Shown: positions 39,687-51,913, counted from the first letter of the stretch. The stretch is 64,000 nucleotides of DNA from Cornus controversa (GCA_026545225.1 CM048845.1:75262033-75326032), one strand, 5' to 3'. A program made the numbers and translations. The notes: generated from the letters alone by a model not told the origin.

Positions 39687-40356
39687 TCAAGGAATTTGCG
39701 AGATAGAAATCAGTGCTGAATGCATGCTATAGTTCAGGAGAATAAGAATGAAATTTGAACATGGTGCCAGAGTTATTGGAAATTTTTGAGGCTTTCCTAG
39801 TAAGTCCCATCTTTTTCTCCCCTTTTGTTTAAGGGTAAAAATATGATATAAATTACATGATTTCGGAAATATTATTTTTGTAAGCAGGTGATAGTTGTGA
39901 TATCGGTGGAAATCAATTTCCAATTTACATAATTTATGATGGTATTATGTTTGTTGTAAAGGTATTGGATTGCACAACATTTGTGCAACAATTTAGATTA
40001 TACATGTATAAGTTTATATATTTTTATTTTCTGAAATACACTTTTATGTTCACGAGTTAATTAATAATTTGACTTGCTGTGGACGTGAAGTATTAAAATA
40101 AAATTTTAGTTTTGGTTTGTACTTCTGAGTACTAATGGCTGTATAATATATACTAAAACATCTCCAACCTTTTATTCCAGTCATTCACTGATATTCATAC
40201 GCAATGTATACAGGATGTGACATTGTCGTTTAGAAAAAATAAAAATTTCACTCTCTATTTCTTAATTTAAATATTAAAAGAAGTGTCCTGGATTTTTCCT
40301 GAAGTGCTTATATTATTTTCCTACATGCTTGTGTGTTTTATGAGTCATTTGGTCAA
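39687..40356. other. Ferrochelatase 3' region and intergenic DNA
   Basis: Probably includes the 3' UTR of the ferrochelatase gene (to about 39980). The rest is AT-rich with no recognised feature, up to the first viral fragment at 40357. Confidence 0.45.
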
Positions 40357-40437
40357 CTTGGAACTCATCTTCTCTGGCCTATGGAAATGTTTGATTAGGG
40401 AATTATTAATAAAGTAATTATCCAATCTCACTACCCT
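40357..40437 (+). pseudogene. Duplicated 81-bp piece of pararetroviral viroplasmin gene
   Basis: This 81-bp stretch matches 44117-44197 (inside the viroplasmin frame) in the same orientation with five differences, all transitions. It is followed directly by an inverted capsid segment, so it marks the left breakpoint of the rearranged endogenous virus. Where the 44-kb copy has a TAG (44135-44137) this copy has TGG, and where this copy has a TAG the other has TGG. Confidence 0.85.
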
Positions 40438-41032
40438 TTATTCCAGACTGATTTATAATTATTGATGAGAATGGACAGGGATTGTGTCCATTCATTAATA
40501 ACTTGTTCTTGATCTTTGAAAGGAACATTGGTGAGATCAAGATAAGTACCATTTTGGGCCACAGTATTTTTATATAAGTCATCTTTTTGACTTAGCCTAG
40601 GTTTTGGATTTGAAGCTTGTCCTTCGATTTTTGTTGGAAAGACTTGTTCAGAATTTTCAGAGAGATCATAATCTCCAAAAAATTCTGGATCGAGTGGTTC
40701 GTCGATCTTTCTTTTAGTCAATCTAGAATTAGATGATGAAGGAAGAGTAGTCGAAGGATTTTCAACTTTTATTTCTTCATCGTATTCTGTAGACATTGAA
40801 CTTTTTTCATCTTCAGAATCAGATGAGTAACGAGAATCTTCAGTTATTTTCTTAACAACTGAATCTTCTTCTGAATCAGATGCTATGTTGATCTGATAGT
40901 GAAAATGTTGTAAAAGTTCTTCATATTCTAAGGAGGTTTCTCTAAGGAGGTTTCCCTTATTTGTTGAAGAATTTTATTTCGTTCGTCAATATTAAGATTG
41001 GGATCTTTGTATATTTCCCTCTAGTAATCTAA
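40431..41032 (-). pseudogene. Inverted pararetroviral segment, probable capsid N-terminal part
   Basis: A minus-strand frame from an ATG at 40796 to a stop at 40431-40433 encodes an acidic Ser/Glu/Asp-rich protein (SMSTEYDEEIKVENP, DPEFFGDYDLSENSEQ). The same reading continues upstream to about 40940, where a 14-bp tandem duplication (AAGGAGGTTTCTCT region, about 40930-40960) shifts the frame, and similarity-like coding continues to about 41030. Acidic N-terminal regions are known in Caulimoviridae capsid proteins, and the neighbouring plus-strand segment carries the capsid-like core; assignment to the capsid rather than another structural protein is inference. The segment is inverted relative to the rest of the virus. 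Confidence 0.6.
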
Positions 41033-41034
41033 AA

Positions 41035-41720
41035 ATGGGATCAAACTGAAGAAGGAAAAGCTACAAAAGCAAGCCTTATAAGTGATTTTAAATCTTTTGA
41101 AGAAATTCTTCGAGGATTTACTCTTATTATAAAAGAAAATATGTGTGGATTTTCTGGAAAAGAAAATTTACAAGATGATGCTAACTATGCATTAACAAAA
41201 ATAGAATTATGCGATATTTGTTAATTTGACAAATTCGTCGCTTTATATAAAAAATATTATTTCTTAATCAATCCACCAAAAAATCAATTTTGGTTAGAAC
41301 AATTTTTTAGTAAGCTCCCTAGTCCTTGGGATGAATTAGCAAATAAAGGCTATCCAGAATTCCTAAAAAATTTGGAAAAAACTGATAATCTTGGTTTTAA
41401 GATTAATTATGTCCTAAAACTAATTATGGATAGATGTCTAGAAATACAAGCAAAAAAGCATGTTAAAAATCAAATTGATTGTTCTAAAAAAGGACAACAA
41501 TGTTGTGATAAAATTCTTCAAGAGAATTGGAAAATAGGATGCACCCCATCCTACTATAAAAAGAAAAAGAAATCTTTTAGGAAGAAATTTACTAAATGAA
41601 AATTGTTTCGTTGGAAGAAATGGACTCCCGAAAAAACTTTCTCAAAAAAGAAAAAATATATAAGAAAGAAGAAACCCTCTTCTACTAAAGACAAATCAAA
41701 TCAAACTGACAAACGATTTG
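41035..41720 (+). pseudogene. Endogenous pararetrovirus capsid core, degraded
   Basis: Plus-strand pieces include ASLISDFKSFEEILRGF, FWLEQFFSKLPSPWDE and RCLEIQAKKHVKNQ, followed by a Lys/Arg-rich tail (YYKKKKKSFRKKFTK), as expected for a caulimovirid coat protein that packages DNA. Frame is broken by stops (for example near 41220 and 41597). I do not see the usual Cys-Cys-His-Cys zinc knuckle in this copy. Identification rests on composition, gene order before protease/RT, and family knowledge. Confidence 0.65.
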
Positions 41721-41739
41721 GTTAACAAACAAACGATTT

Positions 41740-43419
41740 GTTATACCAAAAATATTATGTTTTCCAAATATGCATGGAGATTTTTTATTAGGGAATAATT
41801 TCCTTAATTCATATCTTCCTATGCATATTTATCCTAATTCGATTGCTTTAACTCTAAAATAAGAGTTAATATACATTCCTTTATTAGACAAATATACTTA
41901 TTTGTGTGATAAAGATTTCAGTCCTAAGAAAATGGATGAAATTAGTCTTATTCAAAAAGGTCATTGGCTTTTTCGAATACTTGAACCATTATTTAGTGAA
42001 AATCCACTAAAATAATGGTCCAGAAACCCACGTTACTGTACTCTTAGATTAACAAAACCTGAAGTTATAATTAGGGTCAAACCTATGATTTATTTAAAAA
42101 AAAGATATTGAAGAATTTGATAAGCAAATCAAAACTCTTCTTGATATGAAGCTAATTGGACCAACAGTTAGTCCTCATTCTAGTCCAGCCTTTATGGTAA
42201 ATAATCATAATGAGCTTGTAAGGAAACAACCCAAAATGGTAATTAATTACAAACGCTTAAATCAATATCTACAATTCGATGGATACTTTATTCCACGAAA
42301 AGAAGTCCTTATTAATCAAATAAGGGATGCTACAATCTTTAGTAAATTTGACTATAAATCTGGTTTCTGGCAAATAAAATTAACAAAATTATCCAAGCCA
42401 CTAATTGCGTTCAGTACACCAACAGGCCATTACCAATGGAATGTAATGCCTTTTGGTTTGAATACAGCACCACAAAATTTTCAAAGATGGATGAATTCAA
42501 TCTTTCATATCTTTAAAAATTTTTGTGTTGTTTATATTGATGATATTCTTGTGTTCTCTAAAACCAAACAAGATCACCGTTCTCATCTTAAGCTATTCTG
42601 TAAAACAATACAGAAATATGGTATTATTTTATCCCCAAAGAAAATTGATCTAGAACAATCTCAAATTAATTTTATTGGACTCGAAATAACCTCCACCGGG
42701 ATAAAACTCCAAGAACACATTATCTCTAAAATCAGAGATTTTCCTGATCACCTTTCCGACAAAAAACAACTGCAAAGTTTTTTAGGACTTCTTAATTATG
42801 GAAGAAACTTTATTCAGAATTTATCTAAAAAAGAGATTCCTTTGCTTAAAAAACTTCAAAAAGATCAAATTTTCACATGGACACAAAATGATAGTTTAGT
42901 TATACAGCAGATCAAACAAGATCTGGTGATAAAGTTATTCTTGAAATAGATGCCTCCGACCTATGTTGGGGATGTGTTTTAAAGGCTATAAGAAAAGATC
43001 TTTGGCCTACAGAAGGTGATGAACCTCATCATCTTATTAAACCTCTTAAACGACCACTTCCCAAAAAACTTCAAAAGGAAGAATTAATTTGTTGTTATAA
43101 TTCTGAAAAATTCAAAATGAATGAACAGAATTATATTATTTTTGAAAAAGAACTTATTGCTATAAAATTAGCTTTAAAACGTTTTCACATTTATTTAGTT
43201 CCCGAGAATTTTATTGTTCGAACAGATAATCAATTTGTTAGAGACTTTCTCATTAATAAGAAAAATTGTATTGATGGAAGACGCCTTAAATGGTATAATT
43301 CTATCTCTCTTTACTCCTTTGAAGTAGAGCATCTCAAAGGATCTAATAATTTTCTTGCTGATTTTCTTAGCAGGAATCTTCACGATGGAGAGAGAAAAAG
43401 GAAAAGGAAAAGCGAATGA
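41740..43419 (+). pseudogene. Endogenous pararetrovirus protease, reverse transcriptase and RNase H
   Basis: Caulimoviridae polymerase polyprotein remnant. 41740-42130 holds a degraded aspartic protease/linker with LLGNNFLNSYLP. 42146-42949 is an open RT frame (267 aa) with SKFDYKSGFWQI, NVMPFGLNTAPQNFQ and the catalytic YIDD at 42533-42544. A frameshift near 42920 moves the reading into the RNase H frame (LEIDASDL, EKELIAI, VRTDNQF, FLADFLSR), which runs to a stop at 43417-43419. The viral enzyme copies genomic RNA into DNA; here at least one frameshift and several stops upstream disable it. The following viroplasmin frame overlaps its end, as in some caulimovirid genera. Confidence 0.93.
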
Positions 43420-44758
43420 ATGGGTGACAATTGCCAAAAAAGCACCAAAACCACCCAAACTTCCCACATCCATAAATCAATGGTTTGTTGTCTTTGCAGG
43501 TTACAGACCCGGAATATATGCAACCTGGTCTGAATGTTTTTTCCAGACAAACAAATGTCCTGGTTCTTGCTTCAAAGTCTATAATACCTTTGACGAAGCT
43601 AAACAAGCTTTCTTTAATGTCGGGATCGTATCTAAAAAATATTTTCAGATCACTGATCCTGTCGAAGTCTCCGATTTTTATAATCCTGGACTTCCCAACG
43701 ATATTTACGATAATCTCAATATTGTATGAAAATCCCATGTCACTGACCAAAGGAAAGTTTTTCGACACACTTTAAGTACTTTAGCTAAACAAATAGCTGA
43801 TTTACATACTGCATCCTTATCCTTCAAAGACTTGTGTATCAAAATGGTTGAACAAATTGATTGGACACAAGATTTTTCTTTTGAAAAAATCAGCTGGTAT
43901 TTACAACTTGCAGAACTTCTAAAAAATGATTTTTCGGCCCCTCTCTTCGAAAAGGTTAAACGAATCTGTCTTTTTGAAAAAACAAAATCCTTTTTCCCTT
44001 GCCATATCTTTGTTAAGATCCAATACTTGGTTGAAGATAATTATTTGTCAATAACAAATTTTTATCTCGATCATCACGATTATATTAATTTGGATGATGG
44101 AATCCCAAAACTCAGTCTTGGAACTCATCTTCTCTAGCCTATGAAAATGCTTGATTGGGGAATTATTAATAAAGTAATTATCTAATCTCACTACCCTGAA
44201 AAAGATCTCCCAGCCATGATCAAATCCATGATCTTTAAAGCTACTCATCACTAGATCTGTAATAGAACACTCTCTCTATGGATCTCTAGCTCAGTCGGTT
44301 GGCGAAAAAAGACACGTTTTTATCAACCATATCAGATTTGGTATTTAAAAATCACCACCGATGAAGCATACAGGGAACAACCCTTAGAAAATTCACTTGA
44401 CATTGCTAAAGGCATCTCCCCAAGAACTCTTGCCATTAAAAGTATCATCAATCTCAAAAATACTGCTGCAACACTTCTTACATCACTCCGACCTCTAACC
44501 TTGATTTCGGATGGAAGAAGAGTTTTTGTTACTGAACTAAGCATCGATTTTTCAGACTATTCAGCAAATCATCTCGAAGAAGCAAAAAATCTTTTTAATC
44601 AAATGGTAACCTTCAACATGGATCTACCAGAAGATATTCTTCATTCAATTGAAATGGATGATCATTATGCTAATCAGCATGACGTTCAAAGCCCTGAGAC
44701 TCCTCCAGAACTTGATGATTATGAATTTCATAATATCCTCAACATGGTGGAAGGATAG
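43385..44758 (+). pseudogene. Endogenous pararetrovirus viroplasmin/transactivator frame
   Basis: One reading frame of 458 codons from an ATG at 43385 to a stop at 44756, interrupted by in-frame stops at 43727 (TGA), 44135 (TAG), about 44183 (TAA) and about 44252 (TAG) but with no frameshift. The N-terminal third carries the viroplasmin domain (WFVVFAGYRPGIYATWSE, CFKVYNTFDEAKQAFF), the RNase H1-like fold found in the caulimovirus inclusion body/translational transactivator protein. The start overlaps the end of the RNase H frame by 35 bp. The stops that can be compared with the duplicate at 40357-40437 are C-to-T or G-to-A changes. The lack of frameshifts contrasts with the capsid and polymerase regions. 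Confidence 0.88.
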
Positions 44759-46114
44759 ATTTCTTCTAAACGACTGCAACCAATCTAGCACACGACAAAG
44801 AAATCTCTTCGCCAGCACAGTAAAAAGCAAGTGTCGGCAGCATAGTAATCGACAAAACCAATCACAGTATTTTGTCGGCCAGAAAGTCAAAAAGTCTACA
44901 GTGATTAACAGTAAATAAGATTTTTGTCAAAGTGGCTCATTGAGTACTAGGAAGCTGATGGATGCTTTTGATTGAAGTTCGAGTTTGAGATTTTAAGTGC
45001 TTATCAAAAAGCCAGATACACAAAAGGGGGGTTGGAAGACAAATATACTCCAAACCCAAATTAGATTGCGAAGACTGATGATTTTAAGCGCTTGTACACG
45101 CACGAGCACCTTGACACACTGATTTCTCTCTCATTCTATCTTTAAAATCTCAAAATTTTTGAAAATAATTATCAAATTAATTGTGCTTTATTTTTTAAGC
45201 TATGAATCCATCTCTCTGATTTCTCATGTTACTTAGTAATTCGTATATCACAATTTTTTATTTTTTATTTTTTATTTTTTAAATTAGAAATTGTATAAGA
45301 AAATATAATACATACATTGCAGTATTGCACAATGAAAAAGATTGGCCAAGAGTGCAATGTGATGAGACACAACCTCTAGAAGTTGTAAGACAGACAGTCG
45401 GTCAGGAAGGCCAAGGAAGAATTGGAAGAGAGAGCCTAATGTGTAGACAGCTGCTTAATTTCTGACATATTTGGCAAAACTGCCAAAAAAAAAAAAGACT
45501 AAACTTTTTCAAAGTTGCAAAAACGTCTTTAAAACAGTTGTTTATATTTAGTATTTATTGTTTATAAAAACAAATTTTTAGGATAAACATGTTTAATAAT
45601 TTTTGTTTTCTTTTTATAAATTGTCAAAATGCTTTTAAAACAACACTGTAGTTGAGTCTTCAAATCCTAAACACCAAAATGATGTTTATTGTTTATGTTT
45701 ATTATAAAAAAAAATTTCTTTTTTTTTTTTATCTAAAATGGTGATTATATTATTTTAATTAAAAATTGAAACTACAAGTGAGAAAATGAAAAGAAAAAAA
45801 AATTATAAAAGACTATTGTTTGATACAATGATAAATATATGTGGACAGAATTAAAGATCATCAATTGTTATTTGAGGAAAAAAAACAAAGAAATCTCAAT
45901 CATCTCCTTGTCAAAGAAACAATAATGGTATTTTGTACTCATATCATTCATTTATTTTCAGTGTTGAAAGAAAAATAGAAATTAAAAAAATGAAAAATAA
46001 AGTAGTAGCATAAGAAGTTCAAGAGAAAGAGTATGCCCTCCAAATCTATCTTCTCACTTCATACAAATTGGAAAACTTTCAACATTTTCATAGTTATATA
46101 TTTTGTTTTGTTGG
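44759..46114. other. Downstream viral or intergenic DNA
   Basis: 44759-44950 may still be viral (3' leader/promoter side), but I see no clear promoter or tRNA-Met primer-binding site. The remainder is AT-rich with no recognised gene. Confidence 0.35.
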
Positions 46115-46251
46115 TAGGGGTAACAACCGGTGGAACCATAAAGAACTTTAGCTGAACCGAACCGTTCACTACGGTTCAAGTTCCGCCTCTAAATTTTAGG
46201 AACTGTTCATTACGATTTCGGTTCCAAGCCTTGGAAGTGGAACTGTAACCT

Positions 46252-46321
<70 letters not shown>

Positions 46322-46543
46322 CTGTTATAAAATCATTGTAATAGTTATAATAACTTTTTGTTATGTAAAAAATTTTAAATAATGAAGTTATTATAACTAT
46401 TATAAGATTAAATATAACTCCTATAATAACCGAATTGAACCAAACTCATTTATTCCGGTTTCAAAATTAAGGAACCGTTGGGAATGGTTCTGGTTTCAGT
46501 TCTCCCAATAATCGTAAGGAACTGAATCGTGTGCATCCCTCTA
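46115..46543. mobile_element. hAT-type MITE carrying a long (TA)n tract
   Basis: Ends TAGGGGTAACAACCGG and, on the right, the complement of TAGAGGGATGCACACG. The flanking octamers TTTGTTGG (46107-46114) and CTTGTTAG (46544-46551) agree at 6 of 8 positions, both differences being transitions. The interior has a perfect (TA)n of about 64 bp at 46257-46320 and inverted GGTTCCG/CGGAACC-like words. It is older than the other hAT copies in the window. Confidence 0.7.
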
Positions 46544-47179
46544 CTTGTTAGGGCCTTTTAGGTTGTGGGTCATTCTAGTTTTACAGTATAATTTGCAGTG
46601 TGTAGATATATATGTAACCCAATATTATTTATTTCTTTGTTATGTATATTTTTTGCTCTGTTATTGCTGTATAGATTTGTTGTAGCATGAACTTGATTTT
46701 TTATGCAGTTTATTGTGTTGATTTAAAAAAAAACAGTTTAAGATTAACAAATATATTTTTCTGTTTATGATTTTTAAAATAAGCCAAACGTTTTTTCATT
46801 ATCAAATAACACTTATGTTTATGGATAAACAAAATCGTAACATAAACACTGTTTATATAAATACTAAACATAAACGGTTATCAAACAAACCCTAATTTTT
46901 TAAACATATTAGTCCCTCATCTTCTAAAAATCCCATAAAAGCATGTACAAGGTCTATGATCTTAGTATCGCTTCAAGAGGCAAACAAACTCCAAAATGAA
47001 TACCATAAAATCCACAAGCTATATAAATTTTACACTGCTCAAAAAATTTTAAATCCAAACACGATAGTCAATAAATAAAAGGGTTAAAGACACTGTGCTC
47101 TTTTGAAGTTTGGACTAATTAAATCAAGTTTCCTTGAAGGTAAATTTGTATTGAATGAAAGGTATTTGTACAAAAGCCT
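46544..47179. other. Intergenic, AT-rich
   Basis: No gene, RNA or clear repeat recognised. Confidence 0.45.
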
Positions 47180-48115
47180 AGGCAACTGTCAAAGCAAGAG
47201 CTATAGATATACAACAACAACTCAAAAGACTAACAAAACTTGACAAGCTTGAGACATGATAATCATGCATCATAAAGGCAGGCAGCTTAATTGTAGCTGG
47301 CAAGGCATGGAGAGTGAACTTGCAAGTGCTACTCATCTGTAGAACCTTTCTCCAAGTCCAAGAGCAAGAGGATGGCATGCATGCCTACTTCCCAAAAATT
47401 CTTGCCTCTTAGAAGGTTGGTGCCTGGTGGGAACGCATTTACACCACCCACAGATTATTAGGAAATTTGAAAATACACCAAATATGTTTGAGCATGACTA
47501 GCTACTCTTTTCCAAGTTTGCAGATTAGGCAATCCCAAACCCTTTTTACACTTTGGTAAACATATTTTTGGCCAAGCAACTCTCAAACCTTTTTTAAAAG
47601 TTCCTGCTTTTTGTACTAGCACTTGACCAAATTAAGAAACTGTCTGTCTTATAATGGAAGTGATCTTGACAATGATATACTCTTGGGGAGAATGAATGAT
47701 TAATGAATTCATCCAGTATAATTGAGAACTATACATATAGATCGAGTGGACTTGATAAGCAGGAGTTTTCCAGCAAATGAAAGAAGTTTGCTAGACTAGT
47801 GATATTGGATTCTTCCAGTACTGATTTTGTCAATGAGAGATGTACAATCTGCTGTGCTGCTGTGAGTCTTCAAGTAATGAGTGGTACACCAAGGTATTTG
47901 ATAGGTAATATGCCTTTCTCAAAGTGAAAGATCCTCAATATGTATGTCCCTTTGACTTTGTTCAGAAATTTTTGAAAAAAAGATTTGGATTTTTGATGTA
48001 TTAACAGAGAGCCCAGAAACTTTTTTGGCCTCAAGATACATGTTTGTCTCAGTTTGTGGCTGGGGATGTAACTTTTTTGGTTCAACTCCAAGTCATCCTT
48101 CTTGAACATATGCAT
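47180..48115 (-). mobile_element. L1-type LINE reverse transcriptase remnant
   Basis: On minus, ILPIKYLGVPLIT (about 47870-47910), then CTSLIDKIS and SSKLLSFAGKLLLIKST (about 47740-47840), followed downstream by SCSWTWRKVLQ (about 47340-47370). These are the conserved blocks after the catalytic domain of plant non-LTR retrotransposon reverse transcriptases. Frames are broken by stops and shifts. The 5' part of the fragment (47943-48115) is included in the tandem duplication described below. Confidence 0.85.
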
Positions 48116-49440
48116 GTTGGCAATTCAAGATTTCAATGCTTTGTATACATGCTAAGAAGTACGGAAACTTGTATGAAGTGTTGTGTCCACTGAAACTATG
48201 TCGGACATTGACACTTCATGAACACTCCTGGATATTTCTCCGACACTTCATAGCCATGTCTACAATTTAAAAATAATTTTTATTATTTTGGACACTTAAC
48301 TGACACATATTGGACACTTGTCCGACACATTTTGAATTCTTCAAACACATTCCGAACATATGACCAACACACTCCAATGACAGTCTTACAAACAACATTA
48401 TACACTTACATCAAAGTGTCCAACCTCATTTTCCTTAAAAAAAATATATGTGAAAAAGTATGTAATGACATCATCCTCAATTTAGGGGTTTTAAGAGCTT
48501 CTTTCATTCTTAAGTGGGTTAAGTGCATTAAATCCCCCTTAACTATCACCATGTTGCAAGAAACCTACTTGAACTAAAAATTAGCCCCCTGAACTATCTT
48601 CAGATTGCAAGAAACTCTCCTAAACTATCACCAGATTGCAAGAAAACCCACTGAACTACAAATTAGCCCATTGAACTATCACCAGATTGCAAAAAAACCT
48701 CCTGAATTATAAGAAACACATACTTAAGGACAAATCATTAACTAGCATTTAACGAAATAATCAAATTACTTTTTTTTCCTTAGTTAATATGTATGATTGT
48801 CGGTGAAGTAGACTAAGTTCATGTTTGGTAGCACTTTCGATTTCAGATTTTAGCTTTCATTTTTATTTTTTTGGAAGTCACAGCAAAATCCCGTTAATTT
48901 GGTAACACAATTTTCATTTATGAAAAAATGAAAGTGATGTCAAAATTTTGACAATCATTAGGCATAATTTAAAAGCTTCATAACAAAACTTTCAGTTTCA
49001 GATTTCATTTTTCAGTTCAAGTTTTTGATTTTTTTTTATAAAATACAATAAATAAATAAAAATTTTGCTCAAAAATATAATATAATACAATAAATTAAAA
49101 TTTTATAAAAAAAAGAATAAAAAAATTAGAAAATACAATAAATACAAAATTGGTGACTCAAAAAATATAAATATAACAAAATAAAATACAATAAATACAA
49201 AATTATAAGTCAATAAGAATAAAAATATTTTATAAAATACAATAAATAATATATATATATATATAAATATAAAGATATATATAATAATATATATATATAT
49301 AAGAAGAAAATACAATAAAATAAAAGCTATATATAAATACAATTATATGTAATATAAAAATATAATATAATAAATACAAAATTATAAGTCGATAAGAATA
49401 ATTTTTTTTATAAAATACAATAAAAAAATATAAATATATG

Positions 49441-49482
<42 letters not shown>

Positions 49483-50120
49483 AGATAATATAAGAAGAAA
49501 ATATAATAAAATAAGACATGTTGGTTGTGTTGATTGTAGAAATTGAGATATAAAGCGTATTTATATATATAATGGGTTTAACAATCATAAGGGTATTTTT
49601 GGCATTCTAAATTTGAAGTAGGTCACGTGTGTCAACTAAGGTTAGATTTTGGATAGTAATTTAACGATTTGGGATTTATTGCAGAGAGAGAAGATAATTC
49701 ATGGGGTTAAGTGTCCAAATGATAGTTCAAGGGGATTTTTTTGAGAGAGAGAAGATAGTTCAAGAGGGTTAAGTGTCTAAATAATAGTTCATGTGAATTT
49801 TTCGAGAGAGACAAAATAGTTGAAAGGGGTTTAATGCACTTAACCCTTTTTAAGTTGATTATTTACCGTTCTTTTTGGACTGATTTGACTGTTTCATTCC
49901 TATACTTTAGGATTTTCATGATCAAATGCACGGAGATGTGGTAGGAACATGACTACATTCTAGGGTTTTTGGGTGTTTCGGATGTGACGCGGAACCCGTT
50001 TTCCAATCCAACTTTTGGATCATCCGTTTCCGTAGTTTGCTTGGATTAGGATTTCTTCGAAGACCCTTGTGGGAATGACCATACCCGGTTCTATGTTCTC
50101 ATTACTGGTGCCTTTTGATT
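47943..50120. repeat. Tandem duplication copy 1 (interrupted by a MULE)
   Basis: 47943-48515 plus 49847-50120 (about 850 bp once the insertion is removed) matches 50121-50974 along its whole length, with scattered substitutions and small indels. The unit begins inside the LINE remnant (TATGTCCCTTTGACTTTG) and ends ACTGGTGCCTTTTGATTTAT. Copies abut directly. Confidence 0.9.
48516..49846. mobile_element. Non-autonomous MULE inserted in the duplication
   Basis: A 1331-bp element whose ends are inverted repeats of about 30 bp (GGGTTAAGTGCATTAAATCC left; complement of GGGTTAAGTGCATTAAACCC right). It is flanked by a 9-bp target duplication with one transition, TTCTTAAGT (48507-48515) and TTTTTAAGT (49847-49855). 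Duplication copy 2 has the uninterrupted site near 50707-50720. The interior is AT-rich, with several repeats of an ATCACCAGATTGCAAGAAA-type unit at 48545-48720, (TA)n tracts at about 49246-49300 and 49442-49480, and no transposase. Confidence 0.93.
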
Positions 50121-50974
50121 TATGTCCCTTTGACTTTGTTCAGAAATTTTTGAAAAAAAGATTTGGATTTTTGATGAATTAACAGAGAGCCCAGAAACTT
50201 TTTTGGCCATAAAGATGTTTGTCTCAGTTTGTGGCTGGGGATGTAACTTTTTTGGTTCAACTCCAGGTGACTTCTTGAACATACTCATGTTCGCAATTGA
50301 AGATTTCAATGCTTTGTATACATGCTAAGAAGCAAGGAAACTTCTATCAATGTTGTGTCCATGTTCGAAATTGTGTCGGACATCGACACTTCATGAATAC
50401 TCCTGAACATGTCTCCGACACTTCATAGCCATGTCTATAATTTAAAAATAATTTTTATTATTTTGGATACTTAACTGATACATATTGGACACTTGTCTGA
50501 CATATTTTGAATACTTCAAACACATTCCGAACATATGACCAACACATTACACACTCTTGTTTTTTTAAAACAAACATATGAGAGTCTTATAAACAACATT
50601 ATACACATACATCAAAGTATCCAGTCTCATTTTAAAAAAATATATATATGTGAAAAAGTATGTAATGACATCATCCTCGATTTAGGAGTTTTAAGAGCTT
50701 CCTTCATTCTTAAGTTAATTATTTACCGTTCTTTTTGGACTGGTTAATACTTTACGATTTTCATGATCAAATGCATGGAGATGTGGTACGAACATGACTC
50801 TCGGTACATTTTAGGGTTTTTGGGTGTTTCGGATGTGATGGCAGAACCCGTTTTCCGATCCAGCATTTGGATCATCCGTTCCCTAGTTTGCTTGGATTAA
50901 GATTTCTTGGAAGACCCCTGTGGGAATGACCATACCCGGTTCTATGTTCTCATTACTGGTGCCTTTTGATTTAT
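50121..50974. repeat. Tandem duplication copy 2 (uninterrupted)
   Basis: The second copy of the ~850-bp unit, lacking the MULE. It carries a second, equally degraded piece of the LINE remnant (50121-50309). Confidence 0.9.
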
Positions 50975-51913
50975 TCCTACAAGTGAGCAGGGACAAAATG
51001 AAGTGTCTACAGTGTCCCTTGGTGATTTCCCAATTCTGTGCACCATGGTTTTGGGTCTAATTTTTTTTTTTTTTTGGTAGTGAGTTTAATAACCTTTGAC
51101 CAGTTGAATCCATCCTAATTATATCAAATTTTGAGAGTGACCCGATTGTTTGAAAAAATAGGACAATATAATAGTTATACAGTCAAATGTATGTTAGCGG
51201 TAAAAAAAACTATATTTGGATTTTATTTTTAAATAAAAATGAATATGGTTAATTTGCCCTCCCCTCCCCCTATCTCTAATTTTTTTTTTTAAAAGATTAT
51301 AAAAGAATGTTATTTTGTTAATTTAATTTATTTGTAATCGAAAGGAGTATTTAGAAAAAGTGAATTTGAAATTCGTTCTTGTATGGTTTTAAATTGCTCT
51401 AATCAAACATTGAATTGAAATAAAAATGTCATTTCTACGTCATTTCATGTTTGCGACCAAACCTAATGCTGCAAGCAAATCAAGCAGGACGTTCACGAAC
51501 AACTTATTAAAAGCTTGATTTGAAATCATTTTGAGTTAAGTAAACAAGCGGAGCTTTAACAGTGCCAAGCTCCGCGCGTTAAGTTGGCCTAATCAATTAC
51601 TTAAATACCTTAGATACAGACCCATTAACTCAATAGCCCAATACACATTGGCCCATAAGTGATACATAATTGATCTCAGCCGTTGGATTGCTCTTGGGGG
51701 GGGGGGGGGGGGGGGGGGGCGGGGTAGATGAAAACCCTAACTTCAAATCCCACGGAAAACGAAAACCCTAACCTCAACTGAATCCTCCGATTTACTTTTC
51801 CGGGATATTTATTTATTTATTAAGGTGTAAGGTGAGGAAGGAAGGAACAAGGAAGAGGAACGCAGGGAGGGGCATGTCGGAGAAGAGAATTGAGAATCGA
51901 GAATCGAGAATCG
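50975..51913. other. Intergenic and upstream region of the kelch copy
   Basis: Contains a T-run at 51060-51075 and a poly-G tract at about 51697-51719. The last ~150 bp probably form the promoter/leader of the kelch-type copy. Confidence 0.4.

Noticed and set aside
44284..44306. tRNA-like A-box sequence (TAGCTCAGTCGGTTGG)
   Set aside because: No B box or cloverleaf follows at the right distance, and the stretch lies inside the viroplasmin reading frame.
49103..49588. Tyr/Ile/Phe-rich open frames on minus
   Set aside because: Products of AT-rich and (TA)n DNA inside the MULE at 48516-49846.
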